Notes: a model not told the origin generated them from the letters alone. A stretch of DNA of 64,000 nt from Halosimplex halophilum (GCF_004698125.1 NZ_ML214298.1:124001-188000); one strand, 5' to 3'; positions 24,748 through 33,874 are shown, counted from the first letter of the stretch. Program-made: numbers and translations.

Positions 24748-26535
24748 ATGACTGACGAGCGGTCCGGCGACGGCGACGCGGAGGGGGGAGCCGCCGGTCC
24801 GCCCGACGAGGAACAGGGTGATGACTCGCCCGACGAGTCCGCGGGACCGCCCGACGAACCGATCCCGGGCGGCCCCGACGACCCCGACCGCGACGACTCT
24901 GCCGACGAACACCGACCCGACGCCAACCCCTCGCCGGCGCCCGACAACCTCCCCGACGACGACAGCTCCGGCGACGACAGCTCCGGCGACGACTCCGAGG
25001 GGGCCGGTGTCGCCGACGACGCGGGGCTGCCCGGCGTCTCCGACGACGAGACGCCGGGCGACCCCAGCGAGTGGGTCGACGACGCCGACGGCGACGCCGG
25101 TGCCGACTCCAGTGATAGTGCCGCAGACGACGCCGACGCCGACGACGAGGGGTCGCCCTCGGCGGACCCGACGGAGGCGGCGCCGGTCAACACCGTCGAG
25201 GAGGGCGCCGCGGCCGACGGCGGCGACGCCACGGAGTTCGGCGGCGACATCAACCCCCACGCGAACCCGTCCTCGGGCGGGCCGGCGGAGGGCGCGCCGG
25301 CCGCGCCAGCCGGCGAGGGACTGGGCGGCGCCCCCGACGATCAGGAGATGCCGCTGGCCCAGCACATCGAAGAGATGGTCCGCCGGCTGGGCGTGGTCGT
25401 CGTCGCGATGGCGCTGGTCAGCGGGCTCACCTTCCCGTTCGCCGACCGCCTGATCAACTTCCTGTGGTACTCCTTCCTGTCGGGGTCGCCGGAGGCCTGC
25501 CCGACGACCGCGCCCTCCGCCGACGCGGCGTGTCCGTACCTGTTCCACCCGCTCGCGCTGATGTTCGCCCGGCTGAAGGTCGCCTCGCTGGTCGGGTTCG
25601 TCGTCGCCCTCCCCGTGACCGTCTACGAGTCGTACCTGTTCATGCGCCCCGGGCTCTACCCCCGCGAACGCCGCTACTACCTCGCCTCCGTGCCGACGAG
25701 CCTCGTCCTCGCCGGCGTCGGCATCCTCTTCGCGTACCTGCTCGTCCTCCCGACGCTGTTCGTCTACTTCACCGGCTACACCGCCCAGGCCGCCGAGGTC
25801 ACGTTCAGCCTCACCGAGACGTTCAACCTCATCGTGATGATGCTGGGCTTTTTCGCCCTGGTCTTCCAGATCCCCCTGCTCATCATGCTCGCGGTGATGA
25901 TGGGCGTCACCTCCCGGCGGTGGCTGGCGGCCCGCCGCATCTACTTCTGGGGCGGGTTCGCCACCGTCGCCTTCCTGTTCTCGCCGGACCCGACCGGGAT
26001 GGCGCCCATCCTCGTCGCCGCGACGATGATCGTCCTCTTCGAGGGCACCCTGCTGCTGCTGTACTGGACCGGCGAGGCGGCGGCGGTCACGGCCGAGGAC
26101 CTGGCGGCCCGCCGGCCGTTCGTCTGGCTCGGCGCCGCCGCCGTCGGCTACCTCGTCTCGACCGCGCCGCTACCGGGGAGCTACTACGAGCAGCTCCCTC
26201 CCGCGGTCACGTCGGCGCTTGCTGACTTCGGCGTCACCCGGCTGACGCCGCTGCTCGTCGGTCTCGGCCTCATCGCGGTCTACGAGGCGGTCCTCTACGT
26301 CGACCGGCGGTTCGGCGGTCGCTCGGGGGCCTACGGCTACCTCGCCCGGGCCCGCGTCGGCGTCTGGCCGCTGTCGCTGTTCGTCGGCTACCTCGGCAGC
26401 CCCGACCCCGCACTCCTCCGGCGGGTCGACGCGGTCGACCTCTCGACGGTCGAGGCCGCCGGCGTCGCCGTCGGGTTGATCGTCACCTACGAGTTCGTCC
26501 TCGTGGTCCTCGACTGGTACGAGAACCGGGGGTGA
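24748..26535 (+). CDS. tatC1: Tat translocase subunit TatC with acidic N-terminal extension (TatC1/TatCo)
   Basis: A 595-residue protein. Residues 1 to about 205 are a disordered Asp/Ser/Gly/Pro tail with repeats such as DDSSGDDSSGDDSEG. The TatC core follows (about 208-450): PLAQHIEEMVRRLGVVVV, LMFARLKVASLVGFVVALPV and FVYFTGYTAQAAEVTFSLTE. After it come three or four further hydrophobic segments. It is the single-unit TatC that pairs with the divergent double TatC. Its end overlaps the next gene by 4 bp. Confidence 0.9.
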   Translation: MTDERSGDGDAEGGAAGPPDEEQGDDSPDESAGPPDEPIPGGPDDPDRDDSADEHRPDANPSPAPDNLPDDDSSGDDSSGDDSEGAGVADDAGLPGVSDDETPGDPSEWVDDADGDAGADSSDSAADDADADDEGSPSADPTEAAPVNTVEEGAAADGGDATEFGGDINPHANPSSGGPAEGAPAAPAGEGLGGAPDDQEMPLAQHIEEMVRRLGVVVVAMALVSGLTFPFADRLINFLWYSFLSGSPEACPTTAPSADAACPYLFHPLALMFARLKVASLVGFVVALPVTVYESYLFMRPGLYPRERRYYLASVPTSLVLAGVGILFAYLLVLPTLFVYFTGYTAQAAEVTFSLTETFNLIVMMLGFFALVFQIPLLIMLAVMMGVTSRRWLAARRIYFWGGFATVAFLFSPDPTGMAPILVAATMIVLFEGTLLLLYWTGEAAAVTAEDLAARRPFVWLGAAAVGYLVSTAPLPGSYYEQLPPAVTSALADFGVTRLTPLLVGLGLIAVYEAVLYVDRRFGGRSGAYGYLARARVGVWPLSLFVGYLGSPDPALLRRVDAVDLSTVEAAGVAVGLIVTYEFVLVVLDWYENRG

Positions 26536-27161
26536 CCGGCGGGGCCATGACCGGGCGGGTGCTGCTGGTCAGACACGGCGAGACGACGTGGAACCGCGAC
26601 GGCCGGATCCAGGGATGGGCCGACGCGACGCTCACCGAGACCGGCCGCGAGCAGGCCCGCGCCGTCGGCGCCCACCTCGCCGACGGCCACGACCTCGACC
26701 GGCTCGTAGTCTCGGATCTGAAGCGGACGCTGGAGACCGCCGCGGAGCTCCGGGCGGCCGGCGTCGCGGCCGAGCCCGAGCGGGCCCGCGCCTGGCGCGA
26801 GCGGGACTTCGGCGACCTCCAGGGGCTGACCCGGACCGCCATCGCCACCCGCCACCCCGAGTACCACCGCGAGGGGTCGCTGCTCGCCGTGCGGTCGGTC
26901 GAGGGCGGCGAGTCCCTGTCGGCGTTCGAGACCAGGGTTCGAGAGGGCTGGGAGCGGCTCGTCGATGAACTGGACGGGGACGAGACCGCGGCGGTCATCA
27001 CCCACGGCGGGCCGATCCGGGCCGTGCTGGCGGCGGTGACCGGCCGCGAGCTGGCGGCGCTCGCGCCGGAATTCTCGCCCGCGAACTGCGGCGTGACCGA
27101 ACTCGCCGTCGACGGGGCGGCGTGCTCGGTCGTCGACCGCGACGGCACCGACCACCTCTAG
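26532..27161 (+). CDS. histidine phosphatase (phosphoglycerate-mutase-like)
   Basis: A 209-residue histidine phosphatase. The phosphoacceptor motif is LLVRHGETTWNRDGRIQGW, with the second catalytic His in AVITHGGPIRAVL and Glu in WRERDFGDLQG. Members include cobalamin and sugar phosphatases, so substrate is not assigned. GTG start at 26532 overlaps the tatC1 stop, implying coupling; ATG at 26547 is the alternative. Confidence 0.87.
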   Translation: MTGGAMTGRVLLVRHGETTWNRDGRIQGWADATLTETGREQARAVGAHLADGHDLDRLVVSDLKRTLETAAELRAAGVAAEPERARAWRERDFGDLQGLTRTAIATRHPEYHREGSLLAVRSVEGGESLSAFETRVREGWERLVDELDGDETAAVITHGGPIRAVLAAVTGRELAALAPEFSPANCGVTELAVDGAACSVVDRDGTDHL

Positions 27162-27239
27162 CGCTCCCCTGCCCGGCCCGCTCGCCGGGCGGCCGAACCG
27201 TGCGAACGACGCGCCGACCGCGTCGGCCGCGACCGCACG

Positions 27240-27249
27240 AATATTTAAA
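27240..27249 (+). promoter_or_regulatory. TATA box of the pilin-like gene
   Basis: AATATTTAAA-type box (AATATTTAAATCC from 27239) sits 26-35 bp ahead of the GTG at 27275, the classic haloarchaeal distance. It fixes the start of the pilin-like gene. Confidence 0.65.
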
Positions 27250-27274
27250 TCCGAACGGGCGACCAGCCCGGCGC

Positions 27275-27841
27275 GTGACCGACGACCCGCCGGCCTCCCC
27301 GCCTCGCGAGCCCCTCCGGAGCGACCGCGCCGCCACGCCGGTCGTGGGCGTCGTCCTGCTGGTCGGGGTGACCGTCCTGCTCGCCGCCGTCGCCGCCGCG
27401 GCGGTCGGGTTCGAGGGCGCCCGTCCGGAGCCGGCCCCGCAGGCCAGCCTGGACGCGGAGCTGTCGGCGACGGACGGCTGGCCGGACGGCCAGCGGCTCC
27501 GACTCGTCCACGAAGGGGGTGATACCCTGGCGGTCGCGGACCTGGCCGTCGTCGTCGCGTTCGAGCGCACGGGCGACCGCGCGCGGCTCTCGGGGTTCCC
27601 GACCAGGCGCCTCACCGACGAGCACGTCCGAGGTGCGGACCTGTTCGACCGGACCTACGCCGGCGTCGACGGGGCGCTGGACGCTGCCCACACGGACGGT
27701 CAGTGGGCCGCGGGCGAGACCGCCTCCGTCCGGATCGCCCAGAACGAACTGGACGTGCGGCCGGGCGACCGGGCGGCGGTCCGGGTGATTCACCGGCCGA
27801 CCGGCGCACAGTTGACCCGGACCGAGGTGGGGGCGTCGTGA
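27275..27841 (+). CDS. type IV pilin-like protein, haloarchaeal
   Basis: A 188-residue protein with a short charged leader, then the class III-type signal RSDRAATPVVGVVLLVGVTV and a hydrophobic helix to about residue 42. The soluble domain is about 145 residues. This is the N-terminal pattern of archaeal type IV pilins, cut by a PibD-type peptidase such as the one encoded at 39204-40325. GTG start is chosen from the TATA box at 27240. It could be an adhesion pilin or a minor pseudopilin. Confidence 0.75.
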   Translation: MTDDPPASPPREPLRSDRAATPVVGVVLLVGVTVLLAAVAAAAVGFEGARPEPAPQASLDAELSATDGWPDGQRLRLVHEGGDTLAVADLAVVVAFERTGDRARLSGFPTRRLTDEHVRGADLFDRTYAGVDGALDAAHTDGQWAAGETASVRIAQNELDVRPGDRAAVRVIHRPTGAQLTRTEVGAS

Positions 27842-27995
27842 CGGGGAACGGGCGACCGACGGTTCACGGTGGACGATCCCGGAGCCGGAATCACGACTCG
27901 GGCGGGAGACGGACGGGAACTGCCCCGATCGCTCGATATTATAAAGGGCCGGTATGACAAGCCTTAATTCCGCCCCCCGACAAGTCTCGTCGTCG

Positions 27996-29408
27996 ATGGG
28001 TATACCCGCAGCGGCGTGGCCGCAGTTGGCGCCGGTCGCACAGCAGACGATCGACGTGTTCGGAAACGCCGTCCCGAAGAGCTACATCGCCATCGCCGGC
28101 GCGCTCCTGATCCTCGTGCTGATCGGGCTGTCGGCGTTTTTCTCCTCGTCGGAGATCGCGCTGTTCTCGCTGCAGTCCCACCGGATCGAGGCGCTCGTCG
28201 AGGAGGGGCGGTACGGGGCCGAGACGCTCAAGAGCCTCAAGTCCGACCCCCACCGTCTGCTGGTGACGATCCTCGTGGGGAACAACCTGGTCAACATCGC
28301 GATGTCGTCGATCGCGACCGGCCTGTTCGGCCTCTACATGAGCCAGGGGCAGGCGGTGGCCGCGGCGACGTTCGGGATCACCGCGATCGTCCTGCTGTTC
28401 GGCGAGAGCGCGCCCAAGTCCTACGCGGTCGAGAACACCGAGTCGTGGGCGCTGCGGGTCTCGCGCCCGCTGAAGCTCTCGGAGTACGTCCTGCTGCCGC
28501 TGGTCGTCCTGTTCGACTACCTCACCCGGGTCGTCAACAAGGTGACGGGCGGCCGCTCGGCCATCGAGACGTCATACGTCACCCGCGAGGAGATCCAGGA
28601 CATGATCGAGACCGGCGAGCGCGAGGGCGTCCTCGACGAGGAGGAGCGGGAGATGCTCCAGCGCACCCTCCGGTTCAACAACACCATCGCCAAGGAGGTC
28701 ATGACGCCGCGGCTGGACATGGACGCCATCTCGACCGAGTCCTCGATCGACGAGGCCATCGAGCAGTGCATCCAGAGCGGCCACGCTCGCCTGCCGGTCT
28801 ACGAGGGGAGTCTGGACAACGTCATCGGCGTCGTCAACATCCGCGACCTGGTCCGGGACCGCAACTACGGCGAGACCGAGGACGGCGACCTCGCGCTCGA
28901 GGACCTCATCGAGCCGACCCTGCACGTCCCCGAGTCGAAGAACGTCGACGACCTGCTAACCGAGATGCGGAAGGAGCGGCTACACATGGTCATCGTCATC
29001 GACGAGTTCGGGACCACCGAGGGGCTGGTGACGATGGAGGACCTCACCGAGGAGATCGTCGGCGAGATCCTGGAGGGCGGCGAGGAGGAGCCCATCGAGT
29101 ACGAGGGCGACGACACCATCGTCGTCAAGGGCGAGGTCAACATCGAGGAGGTCAACGAGGCGCTCGACATCGACATCCCCGAGGGCGAGGAGTTCGAGAC
29201 CATCGCCGGGTTCATCTTCAACCTCGCCGGCCGCCTCGTCGAGGAGGGCGAGGTGATCGACTACGACGGGGTCGAGATCGCCGTCGAGGGCGTCGAGAAC
29301 ACCCGCATCATGAAGGCCAGGGTCACCCGCACCGAGGCGTACGACCCCGACGAGGCGACCGAAGTCGGCGAGGGCGAACCCGACGCCGACGAGGTCCCCT
29401 CCGAGTAG
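27996..29408 (+). CDS. HlyC/CorC-family membrane protein (DUF21-CBS-CorC)
   Basis: A 470-residue membrane protein. The DUF21/CNNM domain has four hydrophobic segments (residues 30-190, IGLSAFFSSSEIALFSLQSH). Two CBS motifs follow (EVMTPRLDMDAISTESSIDE ... PVYEGSLDNVIGVVNIRDLV; VIDEFGTTEGLVTMEDLTEE), then a CorC_HlyC domain with GEVNIEEVNEALDIDIP. The family is tied to Mg2+ or other ion transport or homeostasis. I chose ATG 27996 because CCTTAATTCC lies 27 bp upstream; an ATG at 27954 would be too close to its TATA box at about 27938. Confidence 0.88.
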   Translation: MGIPAAAWPQLAPVAQQTIDVFGNAVPKSYIAIAGALLILVLIGLSAFFSSSEIALFSLQSHRIEALVEEGRYGAETLKSLKSDPHRLLVTILVGNNLVNIAMSSIATGLFGLYMSQGQAVAAATFGITAIVLLFGESAPKSYAVENTESWALRVSRPLKLSEYVLLPLVVLFDYLTRVVNKVTGGRSAIETSYVTREEIQDMIETGEREGVLDEEEREMLQRTLRFNNTIAKEVMTPRLDMDAISTESSIDEAIEQCIQSGHARLPVYEGSLDNVIGVVNIRDLVRDRNYGETEDGDLALEDLIEPTLHVPESKNVDDLLTEMRKERLHMVIVIDEFGTTEGLVTMEDLTEEIVGEILEGGEEEPIEYEGDDTIVVKGEVNIEEVNEALDIDIPEGEEFETIAGFIFNLAGRLVEEGEVIDYDGVEIAVEGVENTRIMKARVTRTEAYDPDEATEVGEGEPDADEVPSE

Positions 29409-29643
29409 CCGCGACGGTCCGGCCGTACCGATCCGTCGGCGTCCGGTGGGCCGCGAGCGGCCGCCGGTCGCCCGCCGTGTGACCCCGTCTCGAATCCCTT
29501 CGTTTCGGCTGGAGATCCGACCGAGAGCGGCGGATCCGCGCCGCTGTTCGGAGTCGGTGTTCCACGCCGGCGGCCCCCGGAACTGACTGCCGGGAGCGAC
29601 GGACGGTGCGACGGCCGGGGTCGGCGGACGGCGCGGCCACCGG

Positions 29644-30258
29644 TCACCGGTCGATCTCGGCGCGGCCGCTGGTGGCGCTGCGGATGCGGTCGCGGAGGGC
29701 GGCTCCGTCTGCGACCGGGACGCGCACGTCGAAGGCGACCCGCTCGGCGTAGTCGGCGTCGAACTCGACGGCCTCGCTCTCCAGGATGCCGCGGACGGTG
29801 CCGGAGTCGTCGTAGTCGACGGCGACGGCGAACCGCTCGTGGGGGCGCTCGGTGGTCGTCCCGGCGGCGTCGAGGCCGTCCTTGACGGCGCGGGAGTACG
29901 CCCGCGCCAGCCCGCCGACGCCGAGGTTCGTCCCGCCGTAGTAGCGGGTGACGACGGCGACGACGTTCTCGACCCCCTCCTGCTGGAGGACGTTCAGCGC
30001 GGGGTCGCCCGCCGACCCGGAGGGCTCGCCGTCGTCGCTGGCCCACTCGCGAAAGGGGTCCGCGCGGACGCGGTAGGCCGGCACGTTGTGGGTCGCGTCG
30101 GCGTACTCGCCGCGGATCTCGGCGACGAAGTCCTCGGCGGCCTCGACCGTCCGGGCGGGCGCGACGTGACCGAGAAACTCCGATCCCCGGACCTCGAAGC
30201 GGGCCTCCCCGCGACCGGCGACCGTCCGGTAGGGCTCGCGCTGGCTCACACCGCTCAC
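29644..30258 (-). CDS. IMPACT/YigZ-family protein
   Basis: A 204-residue protein with the UPF0029 signature: GSEFLGHVAP, ATHNVPAYRV, SDDGEPSGSAGDPALNVLQQ and VVAVVTRYYGGTNLGVGGLA, then a C-terminal ferredoxin-like domain. In eukaryotes IMPACT modulates GCN1-dependent translation control; the archaeal role is unknown. GTG start. It converges with the CorC gene across 235 bp in which I see no gene. Confidence 0.9.
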   Translation of the reverse strand: MSGVSQREPYRTVAGRGEARFEVRGSEFLGHVAPARTVEAAEDFVAEIRGEYADATHNVPAYRVRADPFREWASDDGEPSGSAGDPALNVLQQEGVENVVAVVTRYYGGTNLGVGGLARAYSRAVKDGLDAAGTTTERPHERFAVAVDYDDSGTVRGILESEAVEFDADYAERVAFDVRVPVADGAALRDRIRSATSGRAEIDR

Positions 30259-30286
30259 TTCCGGGGGGAGCCGAAAAGCGCTTGCG

Positions 30287-30619
30287 CTACTCGCCGTCGG
30301 ACAGCCGCTCGCCCCACACCCGCTTGTCGAGCAGTTTCACCGTCGTCCCGTCGCGGACGCGGAGCTGGCAGGACAGCCGCGGGTAGCCGAAGCGGTCCGC
30401 CAGGTCGTCGTGCCAGTGGTCGGGGTCCGGCGGCTCGGCGAGGCGGACGCCGCAGGTCGCACAGAGGCCGCGGCCGCCGCAGTTGACCCGCCGGGCGTAC
30501 CGGCCGTGGGGGGACAGCCCCGCCGCCAGCAGGGCGTCGCGGAGTATCGTCCCCTCGCTCGCGGTCACCTCGCGGCGCTCGCCGCCGGGCAGCTCGACCG
30601 TGACGGTCGCGTCGCTCAC
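30287..30619 (-). CDS. 2Fe-2S ferredoxin-like protein
   Basis: A protein of about 110 residues with a beta-grasp 2Fe-2S pattern: RRVNCGGRGLCATCGV gives C-X5-C-X2-C, and the fourth Cys is in PRLSCQLRV. The X5 spacing differs from the plant-type X4 and resembles the ferredoxin domain of corrinoid-activation (RACo-like) proteins. It is a likely small electron carrier. I prefer the GTG at 30619; an in-frame GTG at 30670 would add 17 residues. Its redox partner is unknown. Confidence 0.78.
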   Translation of the reverse strand: MSDATVTVELPGGERREVTASEGTILRDALLAAGLSPHGRYARRVNCGGRGLCATCGVRLAEPPDPDHWHDDLADRFGYPRLSCQLRVRDGTTVKLLDKRVWGERLSDGE

Positions 30620-30716
30620 GGCGACACTCCGGACGCCAGCGACAGGAACCTGCCGGTCGTCCCGGGCCACCGGTCGGTCGGGCTCCCGGTCGCCCCACTC
30701 CGTCGGCGGCTCCGGG

Positions 30717-30905
30717 TCATCGCCGGCGACGGGCGAGGACGGCGACCCCGGCGGCCAGCCCCGCGGCGACGACCGCGGCGGCCGCCTCCGCCGGGACGCC
30801 CGCCCCGAGGACCGTCGAGGCCACGACCGCGACCAGGAAGACGGTGCCCGCGACCGCGGCTATCGGCGAGACGTCGAGGTGGCGAAGCGGCGGCGAGTCG
30901 CTCAC
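30717..30905 (-). CDS. small two-helix membrane protein
   Basis: A frame of about 62 residues with two hydrophobic stretches: SPIAAVAGTVFLVAVVAS and EAAAAVVAAGLAAGVAVLA, ending RRRR. It lies 31 bp downstream of the ACT-domain gene on the same strand. Start is taken as GTG 30905. The family is not recognised, and small size plus high GC keep confidence moderate. Confidence 0.55.
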   Translation of the reverse strand: MSDSPPLRHLDVSPIAAVAGTVFLVAVVASTVLGAGVPAEAAAAVVAAGLAAGVAVLARRRR

Positions 30906-30936
30906 GGCGGGGGCGACGGTCGGGCGCGGCAAAAAC

Positions 30937-31530
30937 TCACCGCAGCTCGATGCTGTGGACGAACTCCATATCGCGGATCTCCGTCAGGAGGTCGCCCGGG
31001 ATCGACCCGTCGGTGATGACGTACAGCTTCGGCTCGTCGGTGAACTCGGGGTCCTCGCTGATGGTCTGGCGGATGGAGATCCCGCGGTCGGCGATGGCGC
31101 CGGTGACCGTGGCCACGATGCCGGTCTCCTCGGCGTCCCGCACTGTTATCGCCAGCGCCGACAGATCGAGCACCGGAGCCAGGTCCATCAGGCTCGGGAT
31201 GGCGGAGATGTTCTGGAAGATCCGGCGGAGCTGGTCGTCGGCGAGGATCGCGTCGGTGGTGGCGTCGACGACGCGGCGGTCCACGTCGACCTCCCGGGCG
31301 ATGCCGGTGTTGGGGATCTCGATGCCGCCCGAGACCACCCGCCCCTCGTCGTTGACGGAGAAGCCCCGCTCCAGCAGCAGCCGGATGACCGCCTGCTGGC
31401 TGGGCGAGTCGGCGAACTTCTCCATGATCGCGTCGAAGGTGGCCCCTTCGTCGGGGGCTCCGCCGTCGGTGCGAAGGTCGGGGGCCGTCCCCTCGGCGCC
31501 GAGGGCGGCGGAATCGCGCTCCTCGCGCAT
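30937..31530 (-). CDS. ACT-domain regulator of amino-acid metabolism
   Basis: A 197-residue protein. An N-terminal HTH-like helical region (SPSQQAVIRLLLERGFSVND ... VSGGIEIPNTGIAREVDVDR) is followed by a C-terminal ACT domain (ALAITVRDAEETGIVATVTG). Archaeal proteins of this layout are predicted amino-acid-responsive regulators. The ATG abuts the hisB stop codon with no gap, so it is co-transcribed with hisB and may sense histidine or another amino acid (inference). Confidence 0.85.
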   Translation of the reverse strand: MREERDSAALGAEGTAPDLRTDGGAPDEGATFDAIMEKFADSPSQQAVIRLLLERGFSVNDEGRVVSGGIEIPNTGIAREVDVDRRVVDATTDAILADDQLRRIFQNISAIPSLMDLAPVLDLSALAITVRDAEETGIVATVTGAIADRGISIRQTISEDPEFTDEPKLYVITDGSIPGDLLTEIRDMEFVHSIELR

Positions 31531-32118
31531 CTATAGCTCGCCCTTCGTGCTGGCCACGTCCGTCCGGCGCTCGTCGATCCGGGTGGCGTCGTCGAGCGCG
31601 CGGGCCAGTCCCTTGAACAGCGCCTCGACCTCGTGGTGGGCGTTCTCGCCGTCGACGCCCGCGTGGAGCGTCAGCCCGGCGTTCGTGGCCAGCGACCGGC
31701 AGAAGTGCTGGGCCATGTGGCTGGTCATCCCGCCGACCTCGCCCTGGGAGAACGCGCCGTCGAACGCGAAGTAGGGGCGGCCGCTCACGTCGACGACGAC
31801 GCTCGCTACGGCCTCGTCGAGCGGGACCTTCCGGTCGGCGAAGCGGCGGATGCCGCGCTTGTCGCCCAGCGCCTCGGAGAAGGCCTCGCCGAGGGTGATG
31901 GCCACGTCCTCGACGGTGTGGTGGTCGTCGATCTCCAGGTCGCCGTCGCACTGGACCGTGAGGTCGAACAGGCCGTGGGTGGCGAACGACTCCAGCATGT
32001 GGTCGAAGAAGCCGATCCCCGTGTCGACGGTCGCGTCGCCGTCGCCGTCCACGTCGAGGGTCACCTCGATCGCCGTCTCGGCGGTCTCGCGGGTCACCGC
32101 CGCCGTCCGCTCGGTCAT
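31531..32118 (-). CDS. hisB: imidazoleglycerol-phosphate dehydratase
   Basis: A 195-residue enzyme for step 6 of histidine synthesis. The two duplicated metal-binding motifs are visible: [14 protein letters not shown] with [11 protein letters not shown], and [14 protein letters not shown] with [16 protein letters not shown]. Length is that of the monofunctional dehydratase, without the phosphatase domain of enterobacterial HisB. The ACT regulator follows directly. Confidence 0.95.
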   Translation of the reverse strand: MTERTAAVTRETAETAIEVTLDVDGDGDATVDTGIGFFDHMLESFATHGLFDLTVQCDGDLEIDDHHTVEDVAITLGEAFSEALGDKRGIRRFADRKVPLDEAVASVVVDVSGRPYFAFDGAFSQGEVGGMTSHMAQHFCRSLATNAGLTLHAGVDGENAHHEVEALFKGLARALDDATRIDERRTDVASTKGEL

Positions 32119-32265
32119 ACGTCGACCAAGCGCGCCCGCCTATTTGGCCGTTGTGTTCGTTCGAGCGCCGTTTCCGCCGGCGGTCCCGATATCCGCCGCT
32201 CCCCGCGACCGTCGGCCGCCCGACGGCGGCCCGTCCGTCGCGCGTCAGACGCGCGTCTGCCCGGG

Positions 32266-32273
32266 CTTTATTT
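32266..32273 (+). promoter_or_regulatory. TATA-like box of the 56-residue membrane gene
   Basis: CTTTATTT lies 24-31 bp before the GTG at 32297, consistent with a leaderless transcript. It supports the small gene downstream. Confidence 0.5.
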
Positions 32274-32296
32274 CCGGTTGTGACAATGACAGGATC

Positions 32297-32467
32297 GTGG
32301 ACCGACACTGGACGCACGAACTGGTCGCCCTGTCGGGGGTCCTCGCCGGCGCCGTCATCTTCGCGGCCGGCGACGCGGGCCGGCTCGCCGCCGGCGTGGC
32401 CGCCGTCAGCGCCGCCGCCCTCCTCCTCCCGGCGCTGTCGTCCGGTCGTCGGACCAGTCCCCGCTGA
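32297..32467 (+). CDS. small membrane protein
   Basis: A 56-residue product starting at GTG with MDRHWTHELVALSGVLAG. Two hydrophobic segments, ALSGVLAGAVIFAAG and AAGVAAVSAAALLLPALS, end in a basic tail GRRTSPR. A well-placed TATA box supports it. It converges with the MFS gene, with 3 bp between the stops. No family assigned. Confidence 0.6.
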   Translation: MDRHWTHELVALSGVLAGAVIFAAGDAGRLAAGVAAVSAAALLLPALSSGRRTSPR

Positions 32468-32470
32468 CGC

Positions 32471-33763
32471 TCAGTCGTCGCCCGGCGCCGACCCGCCCGC
32501 GGCCCGCGCGGTCCGGCGCCGCTCTGCGACCCGCGCCAGCACGACCACGCCCAGCGCGGCCACCAGCGGCGCGACGAGCAGCCGCATCGCCGCCGCGGCG
32601 TCCGCGCCGCCGACGACGACGCCCATCAGCGCCGGCACGCCCCCGACCGAGACCGACGAGACCGCCGACGCCAGGGCGTTGACGGGGCCGCTGTGCTCGG
32701 GGACGGCGTCGGTCGCGTAGGCCATCATCGTCGGGAACACGCCCGATATCAGCAGGCCGATGGCGACGACGCCGGCCAGCACGGCGAGGCCGTCCGCGAC
32801 GAAGAACGTGAACGCGAACGCGGGGACGAGCAGCCCGAGCACGCCGACGAGGAGCGCGAGCGGGCCCAGCCGGTCGGTCAGCGCGCCGCAGGCGAACCGG
32901 CCGGGGACGTACGCGACGAGCATCGCCGTCAGCGTCAGCTCCGCCCAGCCGGCCGGCAGCTCGGCCCGCGCGTAGTAGGGCAGCCAGGTGAACAGGCCGC
33001 CCTCGACGCCGGTCACGAAGAAGAGGGCGGCCAGCAGCGCGAGCACCTCCGGGCGGCGGACCAGCTCGGCCAGGTCCGCGCGGGTGAGCGGCTCCTCGTC
33101 CGACTCGACGGCGGGCGACCGGAGCGACCGGAAGACGAGCGCGAGCGCGAGCACGGCGAGGCCGACCGCGCCGTAGGCGAGCCGCCACGACCCCGCCCGC
33201 AGCGCGAGGACGACCGCCAGCGGGCCCAGCGCGGCGCCGACCGCCCAGGTGCCGTCGTAGCGGTTGTAGACGCGCCCGCGCTGGCTCGGGTAGAAGTGGC
33301 TGAGCAGCGGCCGGTCGAGCGCGCGAAAGACTCCGACGGCCGCCCCCTGGACGACCAGCGCGGCGAGAAACAGGGGGAACGAGGGCGCCAGCCCCATCGC
33401 GAGCAGCGCGCCCCCGGCGAGGGCGGCGCCGCCGGCGATGAACCGCCGCGCGTCGACCCGGCCCGCGCTCGACCCGACGGCGAGGATGACCAGCAGGTAG
33501 CCGACCGTTCCCGCCGGCGCGACGAGCCCCAGCTGCCACTCGGGGACGGTGAACGAGCCTTCCAGCGTCGGCAGCACGGCACCGCGGATCTGCATCACGG
33601 CGCCGGTACACGCCATCGTCAGGAAGATGGCCGCCGTCCACAGTCGGCGGTTGCGGGCGTCCGTCTCGGTCGGGCCGTCGCTGTCGGTGTCGCCGCCCGG
33701 TGGTGTGCCGCCGTCGGCGGGCGCGCCGCCCGTCCCGTTGCCGTCCGTCGCCGGCCCGCTCAC
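32471..33763 (-). CDS. MFS transporter
   Basis: A 430-residue permease with 12 hydrophobic segments. The loop-2/3 motif is weak (GSSAGRVDARRF), and the second half has CGALTDRLGPLALLVG. The N-terminal tail (about 40 residues) is Gly/Asp/Thr-rich. No ATG exists in frame before TM1; the best start is GTG 33763. It overlaps the stop of an 18-codon upstream frame (GTGA). The substrate is unknown. A TrmB-type regulator is divergent, hinting at sugar-linked control. Confidence 0.82.
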   Translation of the reverse strand: MSGPATDGNGTGGAPADGGTPPGGDTDSDGPTETDARNRRLWTAAIFLTMACTGAVMQIRGAVLPTLEGSFTVPEWQLGLVAPAGTVGYLLVILAVGSSAGRVDARRFIAGGAALAGGALLAMGLAPSFPLFLAALVVQGAAVGVFRALDRPLLSHFYPSQRGRVYNRYDGTWAVGAALGPLAVVLALRAGSWRLAYGAVGLAVLALALVFRSLRSPAVESDEEPLTRADLAELVRRPEVLALLAALFFVTGVEGGLFTWLPYYARAELPAGWAELTLTAMLVAYVPGRFACGALTDRLGPLALLVGVLGLLVPAFAFTFFVADGLAVLAGVVAIGLLISGVFPTMMAYATDAVPEHSGPVNALASAVSSVSVGGVPALMGVVVGGADAAAAMRLLVAPLVAALGVVVLARVAERRRTARAAGGSAPGDD

Positions 33764-33813
33764 CGGGCGCGCCTCCCCGGTCGCGGTCCGTCCCGCTCGC
33801 TCGTCGGATACAT
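33760..33813 (-). CDS. possible 17-residue leader peptide before the MFS gene
   Basis: An ATG at 33813 opens a frame MYPTSERDGPRPGRRAR whose TGA overlaps the GTG start of the MFS gene by GTGA. It is Arg-rich with no known motif. It may couple translation, or may simply mean the true MFS start lies elsewhere. Confidence 0.25.
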   Translation of the reverse strand: MYPTSERDGPRPGRRAR

Positions 33814-33874
33814 ACCCCTCCCTCCCCGTTCGATCCGGAAAACGTTTTTGTAGACAGTCCAAGAATCCTCGAAG

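Noticed and set aside
33764-33874. TrmB consensus box between the divergent MFS and TrmB genes
   Set aside because: No TACT-N7/8-GAGTA sequence is present, so direct regulation by the known TrmB motif is not supported.
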